Positions 50,875 through 58,330 of a stretch of 64,000 nt of DNA are shown here, in pieces. Below the pieces are notes generated by a model. That model saw nothing but the letters and a program-made list of their open reading frames with translations, did no database searches and had not been told where the DNA came from. This DNA comes from Cellulomonas sp. P24 (lineage in GTDB: Bacteria; Actinomycetota; Actinomycetes; Actinomycetales; Cellulomonadaceae), in NCBI RefSeq assembly GCF_024704385.1, contig NZ_JAJDFX010000002.1, positions 3,844,001 through 3,908,000 on the forward strand. Direction: 5' to 3'. The position numbers and the translations under genes are program-made. Within the stretch, counting starts at the first letter, position 1, and the number at the start of each line of letters is the position of its first letter.

Positions 50875-51680
50875 CGGGCCGGCCGGTCGTCGCCCATGCG
50901 CGAGGACGTCCGCGCGAGGAAGGCGACCGAGACGGCGATGAGCAGGATCAGCGTCAGGCTCACCGGCCCGGTCCCGAGGTCGAGGCCGCCCCGGGCCCGT
51001 GACACGCCGAGCCAGTCGGCGAACGAGGCACCGAGCGGGCGCGTGACGATGTATGCGAACCAGAATGCGACGACGGGGTCGAGGCCGAACCTCGCGTGGG
51101 CGACTGCCGGGATCGCAATGACGACGGCGAAGAGCACCCCGGAGTCCAGGTACCCCAGGTGCAGGGTCACGGCGGTCATGTCACCGGCCGCGGTGCCGAG
51201 CGCGAACGTCGTCATGACAGCGAGCCAGTAGAAGACCTCGCGACGCACGGTGACGATGCTGTGGATCGAGAGCGTGCCCTCGGCGCGGTACCAGAGGACG
51301 AACACCGCGGCGAGAGCCACCGCGAACGCCGTCGTCGAGACCAGGTACGGAACACCGAGCCCGACGTGCACGACGTCGGCCGCCATCGTGCCGAACACCC
51401 CGACCATCGACACCGCGAGCCAGTAGATCCACGGACGGTAGCGCGATGCCCGGAGCTGGAGCGCGATCGCGACCGCGAGGCCCACGGCGCCGAGGACGAC
51501 GGCGAGCACGGAAGGCATCCGGTGCACGAGGAAGTCAGAGGTCGACTCGCCCATGCCGGTGGTCAGCGCCTTGGTCACCCAGAACGCGGCCGTCACCGCG
51601 GGCACCTTGCTCGCACCCTGGGGCACGGCGGTGCCGATGGCCGCGGGGGAGCGGACCTGCTGCGCGTCGTCGGCCGTCAC
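50871..51680 (-). CDS. COG4705-type membrane protein
   Basis: 269 residues, about eight membrane helices. The start KVPAVTAAFWVTKALTTGMGESTSDFL is the hallmark of COG4705 proteins, and a related segment recurs in the second half (VFYWLAVMTTFALGTAAGDMTAV), so the protein is an internal duplication with acidic residues (GE, GD) at matching positions. Such proteins are of unknown function; a metal-ion role has been suggested. Translationally coupled to the ChrB-like gene downstream. Its promoter region contains the nine-copy GGTGCA repeat 77 bp upstream. Confidence 0.8.
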   Translation of the reverse strand: MTADDAQQVRSPAAIGTAVPQGASKVPAVTAAFWVTKALTTGMGESTSDFLVHRMPSVLAVVLGAVGLAVAIALQLRASRYRPWIYWLAVSMVGVFGTMAADVVHVGLGVPYLVSTTAFAVALAAVFVLWYRAEGTLSIHSIVTVRREVFYWLAVMTTFALGTAAGDMTAVTLHLGYLDSGVLFAVVIAIPAVAHARFGLDPVVAFWFAYIVTRPLGASFADWLGVSRARGGLDLGTGPVSLTLILLIAVSVAFLARTSSRMGDDRPAR

Positions 51681-51756
51681 GGGGGCATGCTGGCAAGTGT
51701 TCCTGTGACGGTTGCCGCCGTGCCGACTCGGCTGCGGTCGGGACTGTCTGATCGTC

Positions 51757-51815
51757 GGTGCAGGTGCAGGTGCAGGTGCAGGTGCAGGTGCAGGTGCAGG
51801 TGCAGGTGCAGGTGC
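51757..51815. repeat. Perfect hexanucleotide tandem repeat (GGTGCA)9 plus GGTGC
   Basis: Nine exact copies in a row (51757-51810) plus five bases of a tenth. It lies in the 177-bp gap between the epimerase gene end (51858) and the COG4705-like start (51680), so on the minus strand it reads as (TGCACC)n in the 5' region of that gene. Copy number of such repeats often changes by slippage. Confidence 0.95.
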
Positions 51816-51857
51816 CCGCGCCCCGGAACCGAAGCGGAGTCGATGCCCCGGGTGTCG

Positions 51858-52841
51858 TCACTCGCGGTGCGCGATGAGAGCGGACCTCACGCGTCGTTCC
51901 TCGTCGTCCGTCAGGCCGGCCTGTCGGGGTTCTGTGCGCTGGTTCTCGTACTCGAGGGTGTCGCGCAGCGTGTCCATCAGAGGGCGGGTCGTGAGGCCGG
52001 CGGCGCGTGCCCGGTCGGTGGTCATCGTGGCGAAGCCGCGCCATGCGGGATCGTCGATCCACAACGGCAGTGTGGCCGGCCCCATCCAGGCGCCGATCCC
52101 GAGCTCCGCGAGCGTCGCGGCGGGGACAGGCCGTGGTCGGGCGGTGCTCGTGGCCACGTGCGCGGCGGTGGCGAGGACCTCGCGGAACGTCGTCGTCGGG
52201 CCCGTGGCGTTGAACGTCCCGTCGAGGTGCTGCTCGGCGGCCGCGACGATCCAGGCGGCCAGGTCGCGCACGTCGATCAGCGCGCACGGGAAATCAGGGT
52301 CGTCGGGGACGATCACGTCGTCGCCGGTGGGGTGGGCGAACCGCCACGGCCAGTACCCGCTCCGTCCGGACACGTCACCCGGTCCTCCGATCAGCCCTGA
52401 TCGCACGATCGTGGCGGAGACCCCGCTGGCGCGGACGGCATCCTCGCACGCCACCTTGGCCTCGCCGTAGGTCGACATGTCGGCCATCACGTCACTGTCG
52501 AGCGGCGCACGGACCGGAGCGTTCTCGTCCTGGTCGAGGGTGGAGAAGTCCGCGTAGACGTTGCCGGAGGAGATGAAGACCCAGTGCGACGTGCTCAGGT
52601 CGCGAACCGCCCGGCGGACGTGCCCCGGCTGCCGCGCCACGTCGATCACGGCGTCCCAGTGACGCTCGGCGACGGGCGCCAAGCCGTTCTGACAGTCGCG
52701 GTCTGCTGAGATCGATGTCGTGCCCGCCGGGGCGGGCGTGCTGCCACGCGTCAGGCAGGTCACGGCGTGCCCATGCTCGACCGCAGCAACCGCGATCGCG
52801 CGACCCAACAGGGCGGTTCCACCCAGCAGCAGCATCTCCAC
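51858..52841 (-). CDS. NAD-dependent epimerase/reductase family protein
   Basis: 327 residues. The extended SDR Rossmann motif LLLGGTALLGRAIA opens the protein (normal form GGTxFLG), followed by TRGSTPAP, DVARQPGHVRRAVRDL and the STYGEAKVACE segment, which holds the Tyr-x-x-x-Lys of SDR enzymes (Y-G-E-A-K). The catalytic pair is therefore present. GTG 52841 is preferred because it gives the usual two residues before the first strand; a much longer frame upstream reads the intergenic region. Substrate unknown. Divergent from a MerR-type gene 136 bp away. Confidence 0.8.
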   Translation of the reverse strand: MEMLLLGGTALLGRAIAVAAVEHGHAVTCLTRGSTPAPAGTTSISADRDCQNGLAPVAERHWDAVIDVARQPGHVRRAVRDLSTSHWVFISSGNVYADFSTLDQDENAPVRAPLDSDVMADMSTYGEAKVACEDAVRASGVSATIVRSGLIGGPGDVSGRSGYWPWRFAHPTGDDVIVPDDPDFPCALIDVRDLAAWIVAAAEQHLDGTFNATGPTTTFREVLATAAHVATSTARPRPVPAATLAELGIGAWMGPATLPLWIDDPAWRGFATMTTDRARAAGLTTRPLMDTLRDTLEYENQRTEPRQAGLTDDEERRVRSALIAHRE

Positions 52842-52946
52842 GTCCGCCAGTGAACCCGACGACCACCCGACCGACCTCGTGCGTTCGCGGACCGCGGAAC
52901 CGTGCTGCCGAGCGACGGCCGGGGCGCTGCCGTCGTGCCCTTGCGT

Positions 52947-52961
52947 CTGACACGGTGTCAG
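52947..52961. promoter_or_regulatory. Palindrome CTGACACGGTGTCAG before the MerR gene
   Basis: Seven-bp arms around one G, 16 bp before ATG 52978. MerR-family proteins bind short dyads inside the -35/-10 spacer of their own promoter and TTGCGT at 52941-52946 could be a -35; self-control by the MerR protein is inferred. The divergent epimerase may also be under it. Confidence 0.6.
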
Positions 52962-52977
52962 AGTGTGTGCTGTGGAC

Positions 52978-53853
52978 ATGCCTCCCCACGGCGAGCGACT
53001 GCTGACGATCGGCGAGTTCTCACGGCTGTCCCAGCTGAGCGTCCGCATGCTTCGGTACTACGACGAGCACGACGTGCTGCGCCCGTCCCGGGTGGACCGC
53101 CACTCGGGCTACCGCTCCTACGCCCCGACGCTGCTGTTCGCGGCGCGCTGGGTGCGCGAGCTGCGCGACATCGGGCTCGGGGTCCACGAGATCGCGGCCT
53201 GCGTGCCGGTCCTCGACGACCCACGTGCCGTGCGCGCGGTGCTCGAGCGGCAACGGACGCGGCTCATCGCCGAAGCCGCCGACGTCGTCGACCGGATCCG
53301 GGAGGTGGACCACCTCGTCACCGCACTGGAGGGACCTGTCATGTCCGTCTCGATCACGCACCGCACCAACCCGGCTCGTGTCACCGCGTCCGTCCGCGAC
53401 ACCATCCCGACCTACGCCGACGAGGGCCGGCTGTGGGAGCGCCTCATGCCGGCGCTGTTCACCGCCGGGGCCACCCTCGCACCCGACGCGCGTGCCATCG
53501 CCGTCTTCCACGACGAGGACTACAAGGAGTCCGACTGCGACGTGGAGGTCCAGCTCGACGTCGCGGCCCCGTTCGCCGCATCCGGCGATGTCCGCTGCGT
53601 CGAGGTGCCCGCCCAGGAAGTCGCGGTCGCCGTGCTCAACGGCCCGTACGACGGCATCGGTGCCGTCATGGAGGCGGTGGGCCGATGGGTTCCGGAGAAC
53701 GGGTACCGGTTCGCCGGCCCGATGTTCAACGTGTACCTCGTCTCGCCGCACGAGGACCCGGAGCCCAGCCACTGGGTGACGGAGGTGTGCGTGCCGGTCG
53801 CCCGCTTCGCCTCGTCGGACGTTCCCGGTGCCGCTGTACCCAATGCGCGATGA
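52978..53853 (+). CDS. MerR-family regulator with GyrI-like ligand-binding domain
   Basis: 291 residues. MerR helix-turn-helix (about 10-80: LLTIGEFSRLSQLSVRMLRYYDEHDVLRP, VDRHSGYRSYAP), coiled-coil linker (AVLERQRTRLIAEAADVVDRIREVDHLV) and C-terminal GyrI/AraC-effector-like domain (about 125-285, LPxxYA... TIPTYADEGRLWERLMPALFT to PEPSHWVTEVCVPVA), as in BmrR/TipA-type regulators. ATG 52978 is used because the palindrome ends 16 bp before it; a GTG at 52963 would put the palindrome next to the start. Followed by a standalone GyrI-like protein with an ATGA overlap. Confidence 0.85.
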   Translation: MPPHGERLLTIGEFSRLSQLSVRMLRYYDEHDVLRPSRVDRHSGYRSYAPTLLFAARWVRELRDIGLGVHEIAACVPVLDDPRAVRAVLERQRTRLIAEAADVVDRIREVDHLVTALEGPVMSVSITHRTNPARVTASVRDTIPTYADEGRLWERLMPALFTAGATLAPDARAIAVFHDEDYKESDCDVEVQLDVAAPFAASGDVRCVEVPAQEVAVAVLNGPYDGIGAVMEAVGRWVPENGYRFAGPMFNVYLVSPHEDPEPSHWVTEVCVPVARFASSDVPGAAVPNAR

Positions 53854-54464
53854 CCGCGGACAACGACCTGCGACGCGATCATCCCCGGCTGTACCGCGCG
53901 CCTGATGTGCCCGTCCGGCTGACGGTCCCGCCGCTGCGCTTCGTGATGGTCGACGGGTCGGGTGACCCAAACACGTCACCGGGTTATGCGGACGCCGTCA
54001 GCATGCTCTACGCGGTGAGCTACGGCGTGCGCGGTCTCGTCAAGCAGTCCGGTGGCACACCATGGACCGTGCTGCCGCTGGAGGGTCTGTGGTGGGCGGA
54101 CGACATGTCCGCCTTCATCGCCGGAAGCCGCGGCGACTGGCTCTGGACGATGATGATCGCCCAGCCCGAGGTGGTGACCGTCGATCTGATCGAGCTAGCC
54201 GTGTCGGCGGCGGTCGCCAAGGGTCGGGCGGCCGCGGCTGACCGGCTGAGGTTCGAGGCGTTCGACGAGGGCGACGTCGTCCAGGTCATGCACCACGGTC
54301 CGTACGCCGACGAGGGGCCGACCATCGCCGCGCTGCACGCGTTCGCCGCCGACCACGGGTGGGAACGGGTCGGGAAGCACCACGAGGTGTACCTCAACGA
54401 TCCTCGTCGGGTGGCGCCCGCGGCGATGCGGACGATCCTGCGGCAACCGGTGGCCGCGGCCTGA
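53850..54464 (+). CDS. Standalone GyrI-like small-molecule binding protein
   Basis: 204 residues. GyrI-like domain family (DRRDHPRLYRAPDVPVRLTVPPLRFVMVDGSGDPNTSP-type start; motif VVQVMHHGPYADEGPTIAALHAFAADHGWE; LNDPRRVAPAAMRTILRQPV end). No DNA-binding domain, so it can only bind a ligand or protein. Coupled by 4-bp overlap to a MerR that carries a related domain. Possible roles: ligand scavenger, immunity-type or hydrolase-like cyclopropanoid/anthelmintic hydrolase (some GyrI-like proteins hydrolyse such molecules). Unproven. Confidence 0.85.
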   Translation: MTADNDLRRDHPRLYRAPDVPVRLTVPPLRFVMVDGSGDPNTSPGYADAVSMLYAVSYGVRGLVKQSGGTPWTVLPLEGLWWADDMSAFIAGSRGDWLWTMMIAQPEVVTVDLIELAVSAAVAKGRAAAADRLRFEAFDEGDVVQVMHHGPYADEGPTIAALHAFAADHGWERVGKHHEVYLNDPRRVAPAAMRTILRQPVAAA

Positions 54465-54651
54465 GGCGCGGCACGGCGTCGACCTGCCGGTCGTGCGGGT
54501 CCGTCGGGGGACCGGATCGCAAGCGACTGTGGAGTTGCCGTCACAGCGCTACCGTGCGGTGTGACGGTCGGGACCGGGCGGAGTCGACCGGGATGCGTCG
54601 GCGTCGTGCGCGTCGTCGAGCGACGCGGTCGTGCGGGTGGTCGAGGGGGCG

Positions 54652-55350
54652 ATGGCGTTGTCGTCTGGGGCTGGTTCCGTCGGCGAGGAAGCCGGGCGGG
54701 CGACGGGCGACCCCGCCGTTCCGGGTCCGACGGCGGCGGTCTCCGGGCTCGATGAGTCGGCGAGCGGGAGCGGGTCTCGCCGTCACCGGTGGCATCGGCG
54801 TCTCCTCGCGGCGGCGGCGGTCGCGGTGCTGGCGGGTGGCGCGTTCTGGTGGTTCAGCCCGCACCCGGCGATGGACCTCAGTGGCACGGACAACACGCTG
54901 GTGTGTGCCACGCGGACCACGGCGGGCGAGCGTGACGTCGTCCTGGGCAACGTCGCGTTCGCGCCCCCGAGAGTGGTGGACCTGCTGTCCGTCCAGCTCG
55001 TCGACCCGGTGAACATCACGCTCGTCGACGCGAAGATCGCTCCCACGGTCCCGCAACGAGGCGGCGGCGGGACCATCCCCGGACTCGCTCTCGGCTGGCC
55101 GCTGACGGCGGAGGACCGCGCCTCCTTCACGCTGGACTTCGCCGCCGAGCGAGACCTGGTCGGGGCGCATCTGACCGGCGAGGTCGCGGAGGCGCCGATC
55201 CTGCACCTGCAGGTGGGCGACCCGTCCCGGGACGCATCGTTCCGGTCCTGGCGCGTCGTCTACCGGATGGACGGGCGCCGCTGGGTCTCGACCTTCACCC
55301 ACGCCTTCCGGATGCCCGGCGGCGTCACGTCCGCCCCCTGCACGTTGTGA
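54652..55350 (+). CDS. Single-pass membrane protein with extracytoplasmic domain, unknown
   Basis: 232 residues. A 55-residue polar, low-complexity cytoplasmic segment, one membrane helix (RRLLAAAAVAVLAGGAFWWF), then an extracytoplasmic domain of about 150 residues with three cysteines (LVCATR, SAPCTL) and beta-like sequence (VVLGNVAFAPPRVVDLLSVQLVDP). No family recognised. ATG 54652 follows GAGGGGG closely; GTG at 54631 is an alternative. The divergent neighbour region holds repeated GAGATCG elements downstream. Confidence 0.7.
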   Translation: MALSSGAGSVGEEAGRATGDPAVPGPTAAVSGLDESASGSGSRRHRWHRRLLAAAAVAVLAGGAFWWFSPHPAMDLSGTDNTLVCATRTTAGERDVVLGNVAFAPPRVVDLLSVQLVDPVNITLVDAKIAPTVPQRGGGGTIPGLALGWPLTAEDRASFTLDFAAERDLVGAHLTGEVAEAPILHLQVGDPSRDASFRSWRVVYRMDGRRWVSTFTHAFRMPGGVTSAPCTL

Positions 55351-55389
55351 GCGTGAGCCGACGCCGGACGTCTCGATGCCCTGGCCCTC

Positions 55390-55456
55390 GAGATCGTGAG
55401 TCATGGTACGAGATCGTCAGTCCAGACTGTCGATCTCGCACCGGACCGACGATCTC
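55390..55456. repeat. Four-copy 13-bp GAGATCG repeat cluster forming a hairpin
   Basis: Two direct copies (GAGATCGTGAGTC 55390-55402, GAGATCGTCAGTC 55410-55422) and two inverted copies (GACTGTCGATCTC 55425-55437, GACCGACGATCTC 55444-55456), each within two mismatches of copy 2. The inner pair makes a stem with one T-T mismatch, so it can terminate both convergent genes (54652 on + and 55511 on -). Confidence 0.8.
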
Positions 55457-55510
55457 GCGATGTGGGTGTGGGGCCGTGGTGACCGTTCGGGGGGACGTGC
55501 GGCGTGGTCG

Positions 55511-55939
55511 TCAGACCCGGCGCAGCGCGAGGACCGGGATCGTGCGGACTCCCGCTGTCTTCTCCGCGTAGCCGGCGAAGCCCGGGTAGCGGCCGGCCTG
55601 CTCGGCGAAGAGTCGGTCACGATCCGGGCCGAGCACCTCGGTCACGGTGACCTCGTAGGTCTGCGTCCCGACCTCGACCTCGGTGCGCCCTGCCGTGAGG
55701 AGGTTGTGGTACCACTCCGGGTGCGTCGGCGCGCCGGCCTTCGACGCGAACACGTAGATCGTCGCGGGGTCCGCATCGTCGGCGAGGTACATCACGGGTG
55801 CGATGTACTCGCGTCCGCTCGAGCGCCCACGGTGATGGAGGAGCGTGAGCGGTGCGTCGGCGAACGGTCCGCCGACCTTGCCGGCGTTCGCGCGGAACTC
55901 CTCGATGATCTTCGCGTTCCAGTCGTTCGTCTCGGCCAC
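55511..55939 (-). CDS. F420-dependent nitroreductase-family (Ddn-like) oxidoreductase
   Basis: 142 residues. Signature of the actinobacterial deazaflavin-dependent nitroreductase family: NDWNAKIIEEFRANAGKVGGPF, LTLLHHRGRSSGREYIAPV, EWYHNLLTAGRTEVEVG and EVTVTEV. This split-barrel binds F420 through the beta-barrel and helps to reduce quinones or nitro compounds. Implies that the organism makes coenzyme F420. Monocistronic on the minus strand. Confidence 0.92.
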   Translation of the reverse strand: MAETNDWNAKIIEEFRANAGKVGGPFADAPLTLLHHRGRSSGREYIAPVMYLADDADPATIYVFASKAGAPTHPEWYHNLLTAGRTEVEVGTQTYEVTVTEVLGPDRDRLFAEQAGRYPGFAGYAEKTAGVRTIPVLALRRV

Positions 55940-56148
55940 GTCGCTCTCCCGTTCGCTGCTGTCCTCATCGGTCTGTGCCCGTGGTGGTCTGTGGTCCCCC
56001 GGTCGGCCCTGGAGTGCCCGGTCCGCTCACCGTGCCCAACGCGTCCGCGTGGTGAGAACTTCCGGCCGATTGCCCCGCCAGATGTGCGACGATCAAGCCG
56101 GCCAATCACTTCTGGCACTACATGTCGGACTATTCAGAAGGAATGCTC

Positions 56149-57180
56149 ATGCGCTATCGCACTCTCGGTCATAGCGGGGCCGTCGTCTCCACCTACGCCC
56201 TCGGCACCATGACCTTCGGCAACGAGGCCGACGAGACCACCTCCCACGCGATCCTCGACGACTACGTCGCGGCCGGCGGGAACCTGATCGACACGGCTGA
56301 CGTGTACACCGCAGGCACCTCGGAAGAGATCGTCGGGCGATGGCTCGCCGCGCACCCCACCGAGCGCGACCAGATGGTCCTCGCCACCAAGGGGCGTTTC
56401 CCCATGGGCGACGGACCCAACGACCACGGGACGTCCCGCCGTCACCTCCGCGTCGCGCTCGACGCGTCCCTGCGCCGACTCGGCGTGGAGCACATCGACC
56501 TCTACCAGATGCACGCCTGGGATGCGATCACCCCGCTCGAGGAGACCCTGCGCTTCCTCGACGACGCGGTGCGTGCCGGGAAGATCGGCTACTACGGGTT
56601 CTCGAACTTCCTCGGCTGGCAGCTCACGAAGGCCGTGCACGTCGCGCGCGCCCTCGGCTTCGCGCCGCCGGTCACGTTGCAGCCCCAGTACAGCCTGCTG
56701 GTCCGCGAGATCGAGTCCGAGATCGTGCCGGCGTCCCTCGACGCGGGCATCGGCCTGCTCCCGTGGTCTCCGCTCGGGGGCGGCTGGCTCACCGGCAAGT
56801 ACCAGCGCGACACCGACCCGACCGGAGCGACGCGCCTCGGTGAGAACCCGAACCGGGGGATGGAGGCGTGGGAACCCCGGAACAAGCAGGAGCGCACCTG
56901 GCGCATCATCGACGCGGTCGGCGAGATCGCGGCGAACCACGGGGCCGACCACGCACAGGTGTCCCTCGCCTGGCTCGAGGCCCGTCCCGCGGTGACCTCG
57001 GTCATCCTGGGTGCGCGCACCCAGGCACAGCTCGCCGACAACCTGGGTGCAGCTGCCATCGCCCTCACCCCGGACGAGACCGAGCTCCTCGACACGGTGA
57101 GCGCACCGGTCCTCGGCGACTACCCGTACGGTGCGGGCGGCACCGCACAGCGTCACCGGTCGATCGTCGGCGGTCGCTGA
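56149..57180 (+). CDS. Aldo/keto reductase
   Basis: 343 residues, TIM-barrel AKR. Catalytic tetrad Asp48, Tyr53 (LIDTADVY), Lys81 (LATKGRF) and His122 (YQMHAWD); NADP-binding region with SVILGARTQAQLADNLGA near the C-terminus. ATG 56149 is 7 nt after GAAGGA; upstream ATGs at 56122 and 56143 are less well placed. Group resembles the YajO/AKR11-12 type, reducing aldehydes or sugar ketones; natural substrate unknown. Own promoter, hairpin after the gene. Confidence 0.9.
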   Translation: MRYRTLGHSGAVVSTYALGTMTFGNEADETTSHAILDDYVAAGGNLIDTADVYTAGTSEEIVGRWLAAHPTERDQMVLATKGRFPMGDGPNDHGTSRRHLRVALDASLRRLGVEHIDLYQMHAWDAITPLEETLRFLDDAVRAGKIGYYGFSNFLGWQLTKAVHVARALGFAPPVTLQPQYSLLVREIESEIVPASLDAGIGLLPWSPLGGGWLTGKYQRDTDPTGATRLGENPNRGMEAWEPRNKQERTWRIIDAVGEIAANHGADHAQVSLAWLEARPAVTSVILGARTQAQLADNLGAAAIALTPDETELLDTVSAPVLGDYPYGAGGTAQRHRSIVGGR

Positions 57181-57184
57181 TGAT

Positions 57185-57218
57185 GCTCGCGCGCTCACCG
57201 CGAGGTGAGCGCGCGAGC
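57185..57218. terminator. Perfect 15-bp hairpin between convergent genes
   Basis: GCTCGCGCGCTCACC, loop GCGA, exact complement. Lies 5 bp after the aldo/keto reductase stop and 14 bp from the polysaccharide deacetylase stop; serves both. Confidence 0.88.
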
Positions 57219-57232
57219 AGCTGCGGCAGGTC

Positions 57233-58126
57233 TCAGCCGAGCATCTCCCGCAGGTCGACGAACGTGTAGCCGCGTGCGGCCAGACCCTCGATGACGGCGG
57301 GCAGGGCGTCGGCGTCGAGGGTCGTGCCGTCGGTCGGGTTCGCACCGACGTGCATGAGGACGATCTGGCCCGGCTGCGCTGCATCCAGGACGCGCTGGAG
57401 CACCGTGGCCGCGTCGACGCCCCCGCTCGTGCCCTTCCACCCGAGCGTGTCGACGGTCCACCGGAAGGGGATGTACCCGGCAGCGTTGACGACCTGGATG
57501 TCGAGAACGGTGCGCGCGCCGTACGGGAACCGGAACAAGGGCTTCGCCGGTACCCCGGTGAGAGCGACGATCGACCGCTCCGCCGCGGCGAGCTCGGCCT
57601 GGATCTGGGCGGTCGTCGTGACCGTGAAGTCCGGGTGCGTGTCGCTGTGGTTGCCGATCGGGTGGCCCGCCGCGGTGATCGCCCGCACGGCGTCCGGGAA
57701 GGCTCGCGCGAACGCTCCGGTCACGAAGAACGTGGCGCGGACGTGGTACCGGGTGAGGGTGTCGAGGATCGGGCGCACACCTGTGTCGGACGCGCCCGCG
57801 TCGAAGGTGAGGGCGACGACCTGCCGGGTGGTGGGGAGGCGCGTGACGTCGATCCCTCGCCAGGCGTCGGGGATCGATGCAGGAGAGGGAGGTGGCGGCG
57901 CAGCCGAGGTCGGTGCGGGTGGCGCTGACGGGGTCGCAGTCGGTGGCGTGGACGGCGACGGCGCTGACGACGTCGCCCCGGCCGATGAGGTCGGCCCGAC
58001 GGGCGACTGCGTCGAGCGGGCAGGGGAGGGAGAACCCTCGTCCGGTCCGGTGCATGCGGATGCGGTCACGATCACGAGTGCGGCGAGCATCGCGAGCACT
58101 GGTCGGTGCCGTGGTCGGGCAGCCAC
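57233..58126 (-). CDS. Polysaccharide deacetylase lipoprotein (NodB family)
   Basis: 297 residues from GTG 58126, or longer by 22 from 58192. Basic N-terminus (AARPRHRP), hydrophobic stretch and lipobox TASAC, then a Ser/Thr/Pro/Ala linker. NodB motifs: MT1 LTFDAGASD (Asp-Ala rather than Asp-Asp), MT2 GNHSDTHPDF, MT3 RFPYGAR, MT4 VDTLGWKG, MT5 IVLMHVGANPTDG. Metal-dependent removal of N-acetyl groups from cell wall or environmental polysaccharide outside the cell. The Ala in MT1 can alter metal binding but is common in this group. Start position uncertain; no clear ribosome-binding site. Confidence 0.87.
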   Translation of the reverse strand: MAARPRHRPVLAMLAALVIVTASACTGPDEGSPSPARSTQSPVGPTSSAGATSSAPSPSTPPTATPSAPPAPTSAAPPPPSPASIPDAWRGIDVTRLPTTRQVVALTFDAGASDTGVRPILDTLTRYHVRATFFVTGAFARAFPDAVRAITAAGHPIGNHSDTHPDFTVTTTAQIQAELAAAERSIVALTGVPAKPLFRFPYGARTVLDIQVVNAAGYIPFRWTVDTLGWKGTSGGVDAATVLQRVLDAAQPGQIVLMHVGANPTDGTTLDADALPAVIEGLAARGYTFVDLREMLG

Positions 58127-58330
58127 ACGGTCGGCGGCTGCAGGCGCGCGACAGGTCCGGACCGGGATACCCCACGTCGCCGCGGTGCCCACTCCCGCTC
58201 ACCCCTCGACGGCCGGCAGCGCGGCTGGCGATGCCGCCAGCACGACGCGCCCCGGCGCCCAGCTCCAGCGTGCGCCGTCGGGGCGCGCGCCGCCAGCGAA
58301 GGCCCACGTGCACCGCCCTAAGGTGGGGCC

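Noticed and set aside
51757-51815. CRISPR-like array at the GGTGCA repeat
   Set aside because: Units are 6 bp and contiguous, with no spacers. It is a microsatellite.
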